Shown here one piece after another: positions 11,290 to 22,439 of a stretch of DNA of 64,000 nucleotides (position 1 is its first letter; every line of letters begins with the position of its first letter). Origin of the DNA: Ulota crispa (lineage: Eukaryota; Streptophyta; Bryopsida; Orthotrichales; Orthotrichaceae); the NCBI GenBank assembly GCA_963920765.1, contig OY987244.1, positions 31,104,358-31,168,357 on the forward strand, read 5' to 3'. The translations under genes were made by a program, and so were the position numbers. A model generated the notes under the pieces. The model was given only the letters and a program-made list of their open reading frames with translations. It had not been told where the DNA came from and ran no database searches.

Positions 11290-14200
11290 ATGGCAGCTGC
11301 AGCAACAGTCATCCCGCGCCCCGCCTTCACAGCCTCCGTCTCCTCCGAGGCACCGTCGTCGCTGGAGCGCTACAATGGCTTGCGCAAGCAATCCGCCATT
11401 CCTCGCACCACCCGGAGTCGCAGGGCGACAGCAGCAGCAGCAGCGGTGATGCCCGTGGTGGTGTGTTCCACGAGCTTGAGGCCGGGGAGGTACGTGAAAG
11501 AGCACGGGGGAAGCATCATCCCCGTGTCTCCCGAGGACGGGCGCATCAATTTCCTCGAGGACGAGGTGAAGATGCGCTCGTTTCAGGACCAGCCCGACGA
11601 GTCCCATGGCGGCATTTGGGTGAAGCCGTTGTTCCAGCGCAAGACGAAGATCGTCTGCACAATTGGCCCGACGTCCAACACGAAGGAGATGATCTACAAG
11701 CTCGCCGCCGAGGGCATGAACGTCGCGCGCTTGAACATGTCACATGGCGATCACGCGTCGCATAAGAAAGTCATTGATCTTGTCAGAGAGTTCAACAAAG
11801 AAGCCCACGCCAATGTCATCGCTCTCATGCTCGACACTAAGGTCTCCCCCTCATTCCTGCCCTTCTTCTCGTAACGTATGTTCAAATTATTGCCACGAAA
11901 CCCTAATTTGGCTCATCCATGTTCATTTCTTCTATACAAGTTTGAGCATATCACCTTTTCTCCAGTCTTTGTTGCTCTTTTTATAAATATATGCAACGTT
12001 CATCCATGCTCGACACTGAGGTATCCTCATTCCTGCCTTTTTTCCCATAACCAGGGTTCAAATCACTACCACGAAACCCTAATTTGGATCGTGCATGTTC
12101 ATTTCTTATACAAAAGCTTGAGTATATCATTCTTTCTCCAGTTTTTGTCACTCTTTTGATAAACATATGCAACATTCATCTGAGTTTCGACTTTTCTTAC
12201 TCAATGATCGATCGAATTGGTCCTTTTTGGGGTTTAGGGTTTCTGATAGTGAGTTACACAGGGACCGGAGGTGAGGAGTGGCGACTTGCCACAACCGATT
12301 TGGCTCAAGAAGGGCGATCCCTTCACGTTTACAATCAAGCGTGGCGTTGGAACTGACACTTGCGTGAGCGTCAACTATGATGACTTCGTGAATGACGTTG
12401 AAAGTGGCGATACCTTGCTCATTGACGGTTCGTGCCTCTCTTCCTCATTCTCTCTGTTTTCTCAACAACTGCAGAAATTTTTACAACATTTTCCAGTGAT
12501 CTTCAAACTACTCCATACAGTTTAAAAAACCCTTTCTTGTACCTTGCAACTGTTTCAACTGTTTCAACTTTCGTACAAAAAACAGCAAAGTTCATAATCA
12601 GGGTGGTTTTTTGTTATGAATCTTGTCCCTATTGTTGAACGGAAGCTTGCTTTTTGTGTCAATTTCTTGCATTGGAATCCATTCAAACTTGAGGTCAAAC
12701 ATCTCATTAATGGATGCCTTTTTGATTTTATTTTTAATGCTGACGAAATTTCTCTTATTCTCTCTCTCTCTCTCCAAGCTATTTGATTGTTTCATCATTA
12801 TCTCTGCTTCTCTCTCCTTGCATCATTCCAATGGCTCCATATAAACTAACTCATGATTTGTTATGTTTTTTAATCTGCGTGTAGAATGTTTGTATATATG
12901 TCATGGTGGTAGGATTTATTAACGAGGCTTTGAAATTGTGTGATGAGATCAGGTGGCATGATGTCATTGGAAGTGAAGTCAAAGACGCATGAGGAAGTCT
13001 TGTGTGAGGTGGTGGACGGGGGTGATTTGAAGTCGCGTCGCCATCTCAACGTCCGTGGGAAAAGTGCTACTTTGCCTTCTATCACTGGTATGCTACAAAA
13101 TTTGAAACAATATTTCTCTATAATTGCACTTATATCTCCCCCCTTTCCAAAGCATTTCAACTAGGAGCAGGATTTTTGAGAGATCCTTGGATACAAATGC
13201 TTAATCTGTTGAGGCCAAATCTTTCTCTATTCTGTTTGATGTTTCTTATGCCATTTTAAAATTGCAGTAGTAAAACTTCATATCGAACGCTGATGTTTGG
13301 GTACTTGTGTATGTATGGTGCTGTGGAATGTACAGAGAAGGATTGGGAAGATATCAAGTTTGGGGTGGAAAACAAGGTAGACTTTTATGCACTGTCGTTT
13401 GTAAAGGACGCTGAGGTGGTGCATGAGCTCAAGGCCTTTCTGAAAGGTATTGTCTTTACGTGGAATGTTGCATTTTTGTTTATACTGGGCTGTACCTGTT
13501 TCCAAATTAGTGTCGTTTAGAATGAAAATTCCATGTACTTTTAATCTCAAAGTGCTTAAATGGTAAAAAAATGGCCATTTCTGTATCTGTAGAAGTTGCA
13601 ATAAAGCATTTTGTGAAGGTTTTTAAATGTACCAATAGAAAGTAGAAAACATACCCCACAGTTTTGAATGATAGAAAATAAAGGTTTCTGTAATCTTATG
13701 TCAGTTAGTATTTTCATTTTAATGGCACGCACGGGTTGAGTGGTCAAGAGTCGTAAATCCTTCTCCTAGTATTTTTGAATTCGAGCGTATTTTCAACCCC
13801 GTTCTTTACTAACAAATGCTGTGGTGTTGTTACAGGAAAGTCAGCAGACATTCATGTGATTGTGAAGATTGAAAGTGCAGATTCCATCCCGAATCTGCAA
13901 TCCATTTTGGATGCAGCTGATGGTGTAGGTTTTTATATACCCTGGTTCTCATTTTAGTGTGTCTTTATTTTGATTTTTTCTTTGTCAGGATACATTTCCC
14001 TTTTGCTGATGCTAGTTAGTTGCAATGCCGAGTGTTTCTCATTCAAAGTTTCTTCCTCGTTCCTTGCAGGCGATGGTTGCTCGAGGTGATTTGGGAGCTG
14101 AGCTGCCAATTGAGGAAGTTCCTCTTCTGCAGGTATGTTGTAGGAAAGCTTGCTTTATTACATGTGCTGTGATGTTGTTCCTCGATGCCTGATTATTATG

Positions 14201-16724
14201 TGCAATACAGAGGAGTACGTGTCAGTTCCAGGAGGTGTTTCATTTGGAATCATGCTTAGACTCGTTGTACTGTAGTTGCCAATATACTCATTGTAGTGCG
14301 GTTCTGCAGGGGGAGATTATTAGATCTTGCCGAGCCATGGGGAAGCCAGTGATTGTGGCCACGAACATGCTTGAGAGCATGATCACGCATCCCACGCCCA
14401 CACGGGCGGAAGTCTCCGATATCGCTATTGCTGTCCGTGAAGGTGCGGATGCAGTCATGCTTTCTGGAGAAACCGCTCATGGAAAGTAAGTAATTTCTTA
14501 AAATTGTCCCCTTTTTTTTGTGCGTTACTTTTGTATGTGATTGCTAAATGTGCGGTCTCGAAGTCCTAAACCTCAAACATGCAAAACTTTATGGATTACC
14601 TATATATTGCAGAAAATTGAAACTCAAAATGGTTAGAATGTAGTTTGCTCCATTCACCACAAAAGATTCAGCCAGATGCAGCAAGTTGTTAATGGTAAGT
14701 TTAAGGTGTTCTAAAAGAACACGAAACAATGTTGAATTATTGTCGACTTAATGTTGACAACTAATAATAGTTGCCCCACTATAATCTTGAGTTGTTGCCG
14801 AGTACAGTAACATTATTGCTTCACACCATCCTTAACCGAAGTGTGTAATTGTACTGTCTGCTTTGTAGTTTGAATTAGGATCTGATTATAGTTTCAGCCT
14901 TGGATTTGATATAGTTAATGTAATACTTCAAATTCTCGCATTATTTGATGATATGCATTGGTCAGGTATCCATTGAAAGCTGTACGAGTGATGCATACTG
15001 TAGCCATGCGAACAGAAGCAACCATGCCAGAAGAAGAGGCTCCTGCCAATCTTGGTCGAGCCTTTAAGGTAGCCGCTCTTTTTCACTCTAGTATTCCATT
15101 TTGGTAATGACAGTTTGTACATACTCTAAATTCTTGCTTGCATTAGGCTGCCTAGTTTTAGGAAGAATATTTGATTTAAAAAAACTCTGCAATTGTTTTG
15201 TTTTTTGAAATCCTCTTTCCTCGCATATCTCTTGACGATTTCTTGTGAATTATGTTGAGTTTGTCAAGATACGAAACAAAACGGGTTTGAATCTGCTGTT
15301 GTTCCTCATTCTTCATGGGATGGCTGATTTTATTTTAATTTTAAATTTTTTTTGGGGGGGGGGGGGATATAGACGCACATGAGTGAAATGTTTGCATTTC
15401 ATGCCACGTTGATGTCGAATACGTTGGGAACGTCTATCTGTGTGTTCACCCGCTCAGGTTTCATGGGTCTTTTACTGAGCCATTACCGGCCAGTGGGTAC
15501 CATCTTCGCTTTCACCAATGAGTACGTCTCCTTCTGTTTTCCTCTTAAATACTGCGGTTCAACGTTATCTTCATCTGCAATTCTTGCTTAATTCTGTAAA
15601 CTTAATTTGTGAAGTTACTTTATTTCCATTTAATTTGATAGGATGCAATGTGCAGCAGTTGATCTGACAGGGTTGTCTTTTCTTATCTTTGTTGCAGTAA
15701 GCAGGTGCAATCAAGATTAGCACTTTATCATGGTGTGAGGGCACTGTACATCCACTTTACAAATGACGCGGAAGAAACTTTCATGAATGCTCTCAGCATT
15801 TTGCAGGTAATTTTACCATCTCAGTTTCTGAAGTAGAGCTTCTGGTCGTTTGTGTTCCCTGCTGTTTCATCATGGAGATGACTTTATATGGCATACTCAT
15901 TAAATCATGTATAAACCTGGTGTTAAGAATGTATATCTATGCCTAGTCCAAGTGTGCACCTAAATTCATTCTTAAGACCCTCGCCAACACCTCTCGGCAT
16001 TAATTGAGAACTTACCTTATAGTTCAATACTGTTATAGATTAACCTTCCAAGTGCTAAAATAGCTAAAAGTGGATGCATTCACTAATCATTTTCGAAGCT
16101 TGGTAATATAATATACTAATAGAGAGAAGGAAATTATGCCTCACTTTCCAGAATGATAGAATTACGTTTTGAAAGGAACTATAAAGGATTGCAAGCTTCC
16201 ATACTGGGCTTTCTATTTGTGTCTGGCGCAAATTTAGGCCCTTTTCAATCACATTATTATGGTGCAATACAGCATAACAGAACAAAGATCTAACAACCAC
16301 CTGAGCTGTTCATAGCACCCCTCAATAAGTTGAAACTCTTTGTAACCATAAGCAGGAAGGTCGTACGATAAAAGTTACGAAAGCAGACTGGAAATATCTT
16401 TTGCCAAACAACTGTTATTGGCATTCAAAGTTGGCTAACTCTTTGACATCTTTAGCCAAATTTTGTTGGTTTATGGTGTCTTGCACGATATGGATTGGTA
16501 TTTACTCTAGTCTGAAATGAAAACCTACTGTTTTGAAATTTTGTTTGTTGTCGTACTATTCCATGGGGGAGTTTCTAATACATTTTGATTTGTGTTTGGT
16601 GTGTATACAGAAGAAGGGCATGGTTCAAGATGGTGAGGAGATTGCGTTAGTGCAAAGTGGAAGGCAGCCCATTTGGAGATCAGAGTACACTCACCACATC
16701 CAAGTCCGGAAAGTGCAGGCTTAG
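11290..16724 (+). CDS. Plastidial pyruvate kinase, beta-type, 11 exons
   Basis: Converts phosphoenolpyruvate and ADP to pyruvate and ATP in the plastid. Exons: 11290-11841, 12262-12427, 12953-13087, 13336-13446, 13836-13924, 14070-14132, 14310-14485, 14966-15068, 15373-15521, 15698-15806, 16611-16724. Phases join without a break to give 588 residues, like the 579 of Arabidopsis PKP2, to which it is closest by eye. Residues 1 to about 60 are rich in Ala, Ser, Thr and Arg, as in a transit peptide. Visible landmarks are [10 protein letters not shown] (about 146-155), [12 protein letters not shown] across intron 1, [10 protein letters not shown], the catalytic [29 protein letters not shown] (about 353), NMLESMI and [18 protein letters not shown]. 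The end [23 protein letters not shown] is the expected C-terminus. All introns are GT-AG. Oddities are a duplicated exon 1 end in intron 1 and a G13 tract at the exon 9 acceptor. Confidence 0.97.
11826..12182 (+). repeat. Tandem duplication covering the exon 1 end and intron 1 start
   Basis: Two copies 179 bp apart: 11826 begins CATGCTCGACACTAAGGTCT and 12005 begins CATGCTCGACACTGAGGTAT. They stay alignable through CCACGAAACCCTAATTTGG and TAAATATATGCAACGTTCAT. The first copy holds the true last codons of exon 1 and its donor. The second is a relic donor inside intron 1. Confidence 0.92.
13730..13805 (+). other. tRNA-like remnant in pyruvate kinase intron 4
   Basis: The run GGTTGAGTGGTCAAGAGTCG resembles the A-box end of a Ser or Leu tRNA, and about 35 bases later TTTGAATTCGAGCG resembles a B box. 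I see no foldable acceptor stem, so this is at best a decayed tRNA or the head of a tRNA-derived SINE. Confidence 0.25.
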
Positions 16725-17412
16725 CTTATTATTAACAAACCACACCCCCCTTTTTAAGGTGAAGGGCATTTCAACTGTGCGATATTTTCAGTGACCATGT
16801 TTGGGCTTGTGCTTCATATTTGCTGGTTTGCAGGCTGCCTCTTAGAACCGAGTGTTTCATGGTGCATCAGCTACTCCTACCATTCATGTCATTTCCAGCA
16901 AATTCAAGCCTGGCTTTTCTGATAGCAATCTTTAAAGGTAACCCAGAGTTTTTTTGTATGAAGAGTAGTAGTGGAGTTAGTGATCCCACTTACCTTTATC
17001 TTGGGCAAGTGGATACATTATAGTGTATTTCAGTAGAATTTTGATTTTTATTACTTGATCAATTTCATTTGATGTGCATTATTTATGGAAGCTTATCGGC
17101 CTTCAGATGAAGAGTATGTATGTGAATTCTGCGACTAGGAGATTATTGTTAACTGGACCCCATGGATTTAATAATGACAAATTATTGAAACAGGAAATTT
17201 TAAATTTGTTTTTTCATGAACGTGAGACTTTGAGTTTTAATATTAGCAACTTTTTTGGGAAGGAATGAAAATAATGTGATTTTTTCTAAGCCTATGTGAC
17301 CTTTGAAAAACTGCATTTAGTTCCTTATGTTGCCTTTTTCAATGGAGAGTTCTTTAAATTCAGGATATACATAATATTTTGTCTATCTGAAATCTGGTGA
17401 AATTGTTGGGTA
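16725..17412. other. Pyruvate kinase 3' flank
   Basis: Probably the 3' UTR followed by AT-rich spacer. Open frames at 16820 and 17074 are not recognised and read through likely UTR. Confidence 0.4.
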
Positions 17413-17516
17413 TATAGTGCATGACACTTATAACGGACTAATTTGATGTGACAAGGAATACGCAAAGAGCATTAGACTAATTTGGGAGTTGTTGGTTACA
17501 AGTGTCATGCACTATA
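17413..17516. repeat. 104-bp hairpin element
   Basis: Perfect 17-bp arms: 17413-17429 TATAGTGCATGACACTT and 17500-17516 its exact reverse complement. Inside, GACTAATTTG occurs twice in the same direction. It looks like a tiny inverted-repeat element. No target duplication is clear. Confidence 0.85.
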
Positions 17517-18145
17517 GCTTGTAAATGCAAAAAGTTTGCAACTTTTTAATTCAAATCAATAATTTTGGTAACATCCTTTTCTAATTTTTCATCTATAAAT
17601 CCCTTTCACCCTCCCGTTTCTTCTCTTTCCCCTCCAATATAGGGTGACTTCTCACCCTTCCTTCCCCTACCTTTTTCTCTCCCTCCCTCTTTCTATAATA
17701 GAGAACTTCAAATTTCTAGTGCCAGGCCACCTTAAAAGTGGTAAATCCACTTTTATCCACAATTAGCTTAAAAGTGGTAACTGGTAAGAGTTAAAAGTGT
17801 TTATAACCACTTTTAATCATTTTATCATTTGTATTGGTACCCACAAGCTTATTTGATTCAAAAGTGCAAATATTTTAGATTGTAAATCACCTATCAAAAA
17901 CAAACTGGTGATGGACTTGCAATATTTGTCTTTCTCCTATCTAAAAATTAAACTCCACAAATGCAGTATTAGAAAATAGTGTGGCAACACCTCCTTTCCA
18001 ATCAAGCAGGATTCAAATTGCTAATTGACAAGCTTCCAACTAGCCTCAAATGTAGTCTTTGTGGTTGTAATTGTCAAACTCAATAGCAAAACCATTGCCC
18101 TCCGAGTATGGTGTGTGGATGACTTTGTGGTCCATCTAAACTTGA

Positions 18146-18264
18146 CACTAAAAAGGAAAGTTGTCAACTTGGACATCTTTTCGTCACTTTGAACATTTTA
18201 ATGTCACTTCAAACACATTTAGTCAATTTGAATGTGTCAATTCAAACATTGTTTTCTTGTAGTG
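18146..18264. mobile_element. 119-bp CACTA-type small element
   Basis: Starts CACTAAAAAGGAAAGTTGTC and ends GTTTTCTTGTAGTG, with repeated blocks like CACATTTAGTCAATTTG inside. It matches the related elements at 2680-2797 and 53596-53695. No coding capacity. Confidence 0.65.
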
Positions 18265-18348
18265 ATCCACGCAAGCTGGAGAACATGGCTAGGCAAAATC
18301 CGACTCAAGGCCAATTGGCAATTGTCATCTTGGACTAAAATGGTTGGC

Positions 18349-18431
18349 AAAGAAGTGGGATATAGTGGAATGGAAAATATCTGCAAAGAAGTGGGATATA
18401 GTGGAATGGAAAATATCTGCAAAGAAGTGGT
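18349..18431. repeat. 36-bp perfect tandem repeat, 2.3 copies
   Basis: Units 18349-18384 and 18385-18420 are identical; 18421-18431 starts a third. The core reads GAAGTGGGATATAGTGGAAT. Identity suggests a recent event. Confidence 0.95.
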
Positions 18432-18755
18432 GAACCCTATACACAAGTCGTGTATCCATCCAAATGACACTATTTTATGAGCGTAAAACAATGAGCCCAT
18501 GAGCGGTGAGCCAAGATTTTGTGAGCTAACACCAATTGTGAGCTCAAAATTAATAGAAAAACTTTAAAATAGTAAGTTTTTCAAGAGATGGATGCTTATA
18601 ATGCACAATTACAATGACCTATGTACAAGTTTATAGGTGAAATCTAATATTTTGGTTATAAATCTAGGCTTATGGCTCACAGCTCATGTATTCCCGCTCA
18701 TGATCTAGCATTCCCCATTATCATCCAAAGACTTAAAAGTGGTATACCACCAAGC

Positions 18756-19397
18756 TTAACCCCTAAATGCCTATGGCACCAAAATTTGGTGTTAGCAATA
18801 CTCTGAAGTCCAATAAACCGAATTAAGTTGCTATTTTTAGTAGTTTATATTTTGGATTTGTTCTTTGCAAAGTCTAGTTTTAAGATCAACAATCTGATTT
18901 TGAAAATGATAAATTATGAGTTTTCTATTCAAGCTTTTGTGCAAGGGTCTTAACTTTCTCTAGTGTTCAGAGCTTTTGGAAATGAGCCTCATATACACTA
19001 GATCTTGGAGAAAAATTTACACTAAAAATTCATTTGAAACAGTTGCAGAAGAGATTTTGAAAAGCTATAAAGTGATTGTGGTCAGTTTTGTTATTTCCTT
19101 TAACCTTGTATTTTTTTGGTGACCATTCTTTTAGATCCAACATGTGAAAAGAGGATTCAAAGGCTTGACGTCATTTTTGTAGTTTTGACACCCTCATGAT
19201 CAAACATTATAATCTTTCAATCCATAAGTGAGATCATTGTGTTATTTTTTCCTATGTGACCTCAAACATATCTAGTTTGAATTTGTATAGTTACATTTTA
19301 GAAGAACTTGATACAGCTTATTAAATGTTGCTTTTTTGTTCAATTTGAAGCAAATTTGTAGAAGCTTAAAAAAAGGCCTCAGGCATTTAGGGGTTTA
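18756..19397 (+). mobile_element. Family B TTAA-flanked element, copy 1
   Basis: Begins TTAA then CCCCTAAATGCCTATGGC and ends GGCCTCAGGCATTTAGGGG then TTTAA. The inverted ends agree at about 16 of 18 positions. Interior blocks such as GACACCCTCATGATCAAACA and AATCTTTCAATCCATAAGTG recur at 39494-40085 (inverted) and at 41189-42920 (interrupted). It has no coding capacity. It lies inside the 17724-19447 element. Confidence 0.75.
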
Positions 19398-19447
19398 AAG
19401 TTGTAAAAGTGGTAAATATTTACAGATTACCACTTTTAAGGTGGCCT

Positions 19448-20515
19448 ATGTTAACCCTTAAACATCAAGTCAGTTAGAAATTGTTTGCTAATTATATAAA
19501 AAGCACTTTGTAGGATGGAGAGAAACCAATTTTCATTTGATTCTTTTAGAAGTGATCATGAAGACATGGTCTATCATGGAAGACAAAAAAACATCCTCAT
19601 CAAGTGTACATATTTTTTTGGGTAACCCAAATTGTGAGAAGATTTAGACATGTGTTAGTCCCATGTTGCCCCAACTTGGGATCCGGTGTATACTATCATA
19701 CTATTGTATAGTGCCCTCCAACAAGTCCTTAAGTTCTTTGAAACCAAGTCCTCTTGTGCTTTGTTTATATTTTAACTAGCTTTTAATTAGATTTTCACCA
19801 AGTAAACATAACATCATGTGCAAAGGTACAAATTTAGTCACAATGTATGAATCAAATAGAAAAATTTGATTATCGTAAAGAAATATCTATTTTACAAAAT
19901 TTGGGCATATCACATATCACAATGAAATCTTGGTAGATCAATTTCTTGTTACTTAAAGGGGTCATTTTTAGCATAGAAGACGTGCATATAGATATTTCCT
20001 ACATACATGTGCAATCAAATCTCAAAATTTCATCACCAATATTTTTTGATCAATTATCATCTAAAACCATGAATTTAATACATAATAACACCAAAAATGG
20101 GGTTTTGATGTTGAGGAATTGAAAATTGGTATACTGGATTGGGATTCTATAAGAATCATATTTCTATGATTTGAAACAACAAAAAATCAATTATATTATG
20201 TATTAGCAAAGTTTTTTGAATGGCAAAACAACGTGTTTGAGGACTTGTTGGAGGGCACTGTACTACAATTTACCAGTTTCCATTATTAATACAATTGCCA
20301 CATGGCAAATCCAAGGATGTGGTCCCACAAGCCCTGAAATGCCATGTTGCCCTTCTTGCAATTTTTAGAAGGTTAGGCATGTATTTTTTACTTTTGCAAC
20401 TTTTGAAAATATTATAATGGGTGGGCCCTTGCCACACCACTATAGAGCACTGTAAAGCAATTATAGAGAGGTAGTCACAAAGATTAGCCCGGTGTTTAGG
20501 AGTTAATAGAGAATT
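19448..20515 (+). repeat. Family E repeat, copy 1, interrupted
   Basis: Blocks such as AGTGATCATGAAGACATGG, AAGACAAAAAA and ATAATGGGTGGGCCCTTGCC match 53480-53950 in the same order. This copy is interrupted by the element at 19710-20259. It lacks the CACTA insertion present in the other copy and so serves as its empty site. Confidence 0.7.
19710..20259. mobile_element. 550-bp element with 20-bp perfect inverted ends
   Basis: 19710-19729 AGTGCCCTCCAACAAGTCCT is the exact reverse complement of 20240-20259. Neighbouring bases (ACTATTGT left, ACTACAAT right) agree at 5 of 8 positions, which would suit an 8-bp hAT target duplication, but this is tentative. It sits inside the family E repeat. No coding capacity. 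Confidence 0.75.
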
Positions 20516-21161
20516 TTGATTTTTCAAGACAAATAGATACTTGATGCATTACAATAAAGATTATTGCAAGATTTTGATTAGTACTAGACCATTTCACACT
20601 AATTTGAGTGAATTTTATCTAATTAGTATGAAAATGTAACATGCTCTCTACCCTTGTTTTCTAAGAAAAGTTTTGGTCACACCTTTTGGCTGCCCCTCAA
20701 GTAACAACTTGGTGACAAAACCAATATAATGCAACATCTTTCACACACTCTAATTGGTTTACTTGCTTGCAAAATCTCCTTGAAATTTTGGCCACTTCAA
20801 TCATGCTATTTAAAATAGAACTTACATAATATAATCCACAATATATTGAATGAATAGTACATTACTGTGAACCACTTTACTAATGCACCTTGCAAATTCA
20901 CAGGTTTCTTGGATTAGTATGAGTTAACGTTATTACCGCAAGGAGCTAAATTTGAAATAACTTGTGTAGTATCATACTATATAGCCCATTAACAACTAGG
21001 AGAACTAGGTAATCATAAATACAAGCTTAGTCCCAATCCAAATTTACAAAGCAATTTTTTTTTAAATGGTGTTAAGTTAAAATATCTCTATTATAGCCAA
21101 AGAGAGATTTGACCTCAAGTGCAGATGATATTTGTAGAGAATTTTTTGAAGAAGCATCATG
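20516..21161. other. AT-rich spacer
   Basis: No gene, RNA or repeat with clear ends is seen here. Confidence 0.4.
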
Positions 21162-21569
21162 TAAGGTAGTACACTTGAAAACCACCCATCTAAGGGCTCA
21201 TCCTTCTTTTTCATGGTTTTCCGTGGATGGGAAGATTTTTAGTTCATCTTTACAAAGAGAAATAAATGAGGAATGCAACACAAGTCATTTCATATTTTTT
21301 GAAGCATTTTTGAGTTACTTACGAATTCTCAAAGGGCATGTGTCATAGGTACCTATTAGTAACCTTAAACCTTCCAAAAACCGTTCACTTGTAAGTTGGG
21401 AAGAGATTTGGGGAAGCAAGGAGAATGATTGGCTCTTGCAATTAAACACACCTTTTTTTTCATACATTCAATGAGTTGTAAGAGGCCAATTTAAAAACCA
21501 TTAGTGCACCATTTCACAACAGGCTAGATGGTTCAAAATGTGCAAACAGTTTATGAGTGTACTACCTTA
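21162..21569. mobile_element. Family D small element, copy 1
   Basis: Perfect 14-bp inverted ends: 21162-21175 TAAGGTAGTACACT and 21556-21569 its complement. The TA at each end suits a Tc1/mariner-like TA duplication. The interior (CATCTAAGGGCTCATCC, CAAAAACCGTTCACTTG, GCAAGGAGAATGATTGGCTC) recurs at 40793-41175. The frame at 21109-21348 runs through it and is not called. Confidence 0.8.
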
Positions 21570-22217
21570 ATGAAATTTGATTTGCATGTCTTATTGATGT
21601 ACCAAGTAGATTCCAAAAATGTGTACACTACCAATTTTAAGTCCAAACATTTTTGAAAACTAAATCTTTGATCTTCTACAACAAGAGAAAGCCTAGCTCA
21701 ACAACAAGGTCCTCTACAACGCACTGGTTGCATTTGGACTAAAGATGTTTCTATACACAATGACATCCCACATCATGCTTTTGTTGCTGCATTTGAAAAT
21801 ACCAACGGAGCACGTCGTTGTCGTTCCCGTTGCCACTCCTTTCTCTCCCATTCACAAAACTACACCAAACTTTCCATTCCATCATACTCCAAACAAACCT
21901 CATGCACATCTCTAATGCTCCCGCACCAAACCCATTCCAAAGTCACTGAGCTATGGCTGCACCCCTGCATGCAGCATGTCAAAGAAACGGCAGCAATCTT
22001 TCCTTGATAATGACCACTCGATGCATAAGCCGCAATCGTCAATGTCCACACGATCTGAGTGCCATCATTTAGCAAAACCTGGAAGGCAAGTTTCTACGCA
22101 AACATGCAACCATCCAATTGTTCCCAGCGTGCTCTCCAAGTTTCCAGCGTTCCCCGAGTTCTGCACCGTCTCTGAGTTCCCAGAGTTCCTCGAGCTCCGT
22201 TCCCTTCCCCAAAAAGG
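21570..22217. other. Spacer leading to a candidate promoter
   Basis: The open frame at 21976-22437 (+) is proline- and threonine-rich only because of a CCACAC / AAAAC simple repeat near its end and is not supported. From about 21960 GC content rises toward the TATA box at 22218. Confidence 0.35.
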
Positions 22218-22225
22218 TATAAATA
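22218..22225 (+). promoter_or_regulatory. Orphan TATA box (TATAAATA)
   Basis: AAAGGTATAAATAGCTGCC is a textbook plant TATA box and context. A GC-rich leader-like stretch follows from about 22240, then a low-complexity CCACACC / AAAACAAAAC tract to 22370. The first ATG downstream (about 22450) opens only a three-codon frame. XPB lies converging from the right, so this may drive an RNA or a gene I cannot see. Confidence 0.4.
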
Positions 22226-22439
22226 GCTGCCTCACTTCGCTTATTATTTGGGGCCTGCGAGCCCAAGGGGGACTCCGCGTGAGTCCTCCGCCCAAAACAA
22301 AACTAAACCGGACCACCCCACACCACACCACAACAAACCAACACCACACCACACAAAACAAAACAAAACGCAGAACCACGAAGAAATCCACTCCCCTCGG
22401 CTCCACAAAAAACCACACTAACGATATCTCAGCGTGAAG

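Larger units (their letters stand above)
17724..19447. mobile_element. 1.7-kb inverted-repeat element with subterminal AAAAGTGG motifs
   Basis: Terminal inverted repeats of 21 bp are near perfect: 17724 starts AGGCCACCTTAAAAGTGGTA and 19427-19447 is its complement. AAAAGTGG or its complement recurs near both ends (about 17735, 17748, 17768, 17790, 17810, 18734, 19406, 19430), as expected for transposase-binding subterminal repeats. No transposase is visible and no target duplication is clear. A CACTA-type element (18146-18264), a 36-bp tandem repeat and a family B element lie within it. Confidence 0.7.

Noticed and set aside
12598-12844. Open frames inside pyruvate kinase intron 2
   Set aside because: They lie in T-rich and CT-repeat intron sequence between well-defined exons.
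21760-21780. ATCCCACATCATGC, resembling the upstream element of plant snRNA genes
   Set aside because: No TATA box lies at the required distance and no snRNA sequence follows.
21976-22437. A 153-codon plus-strand frame
   Set aside because: The second half is simple-repeat sequence and a TATA box lies inside it. The first half is not recognised.
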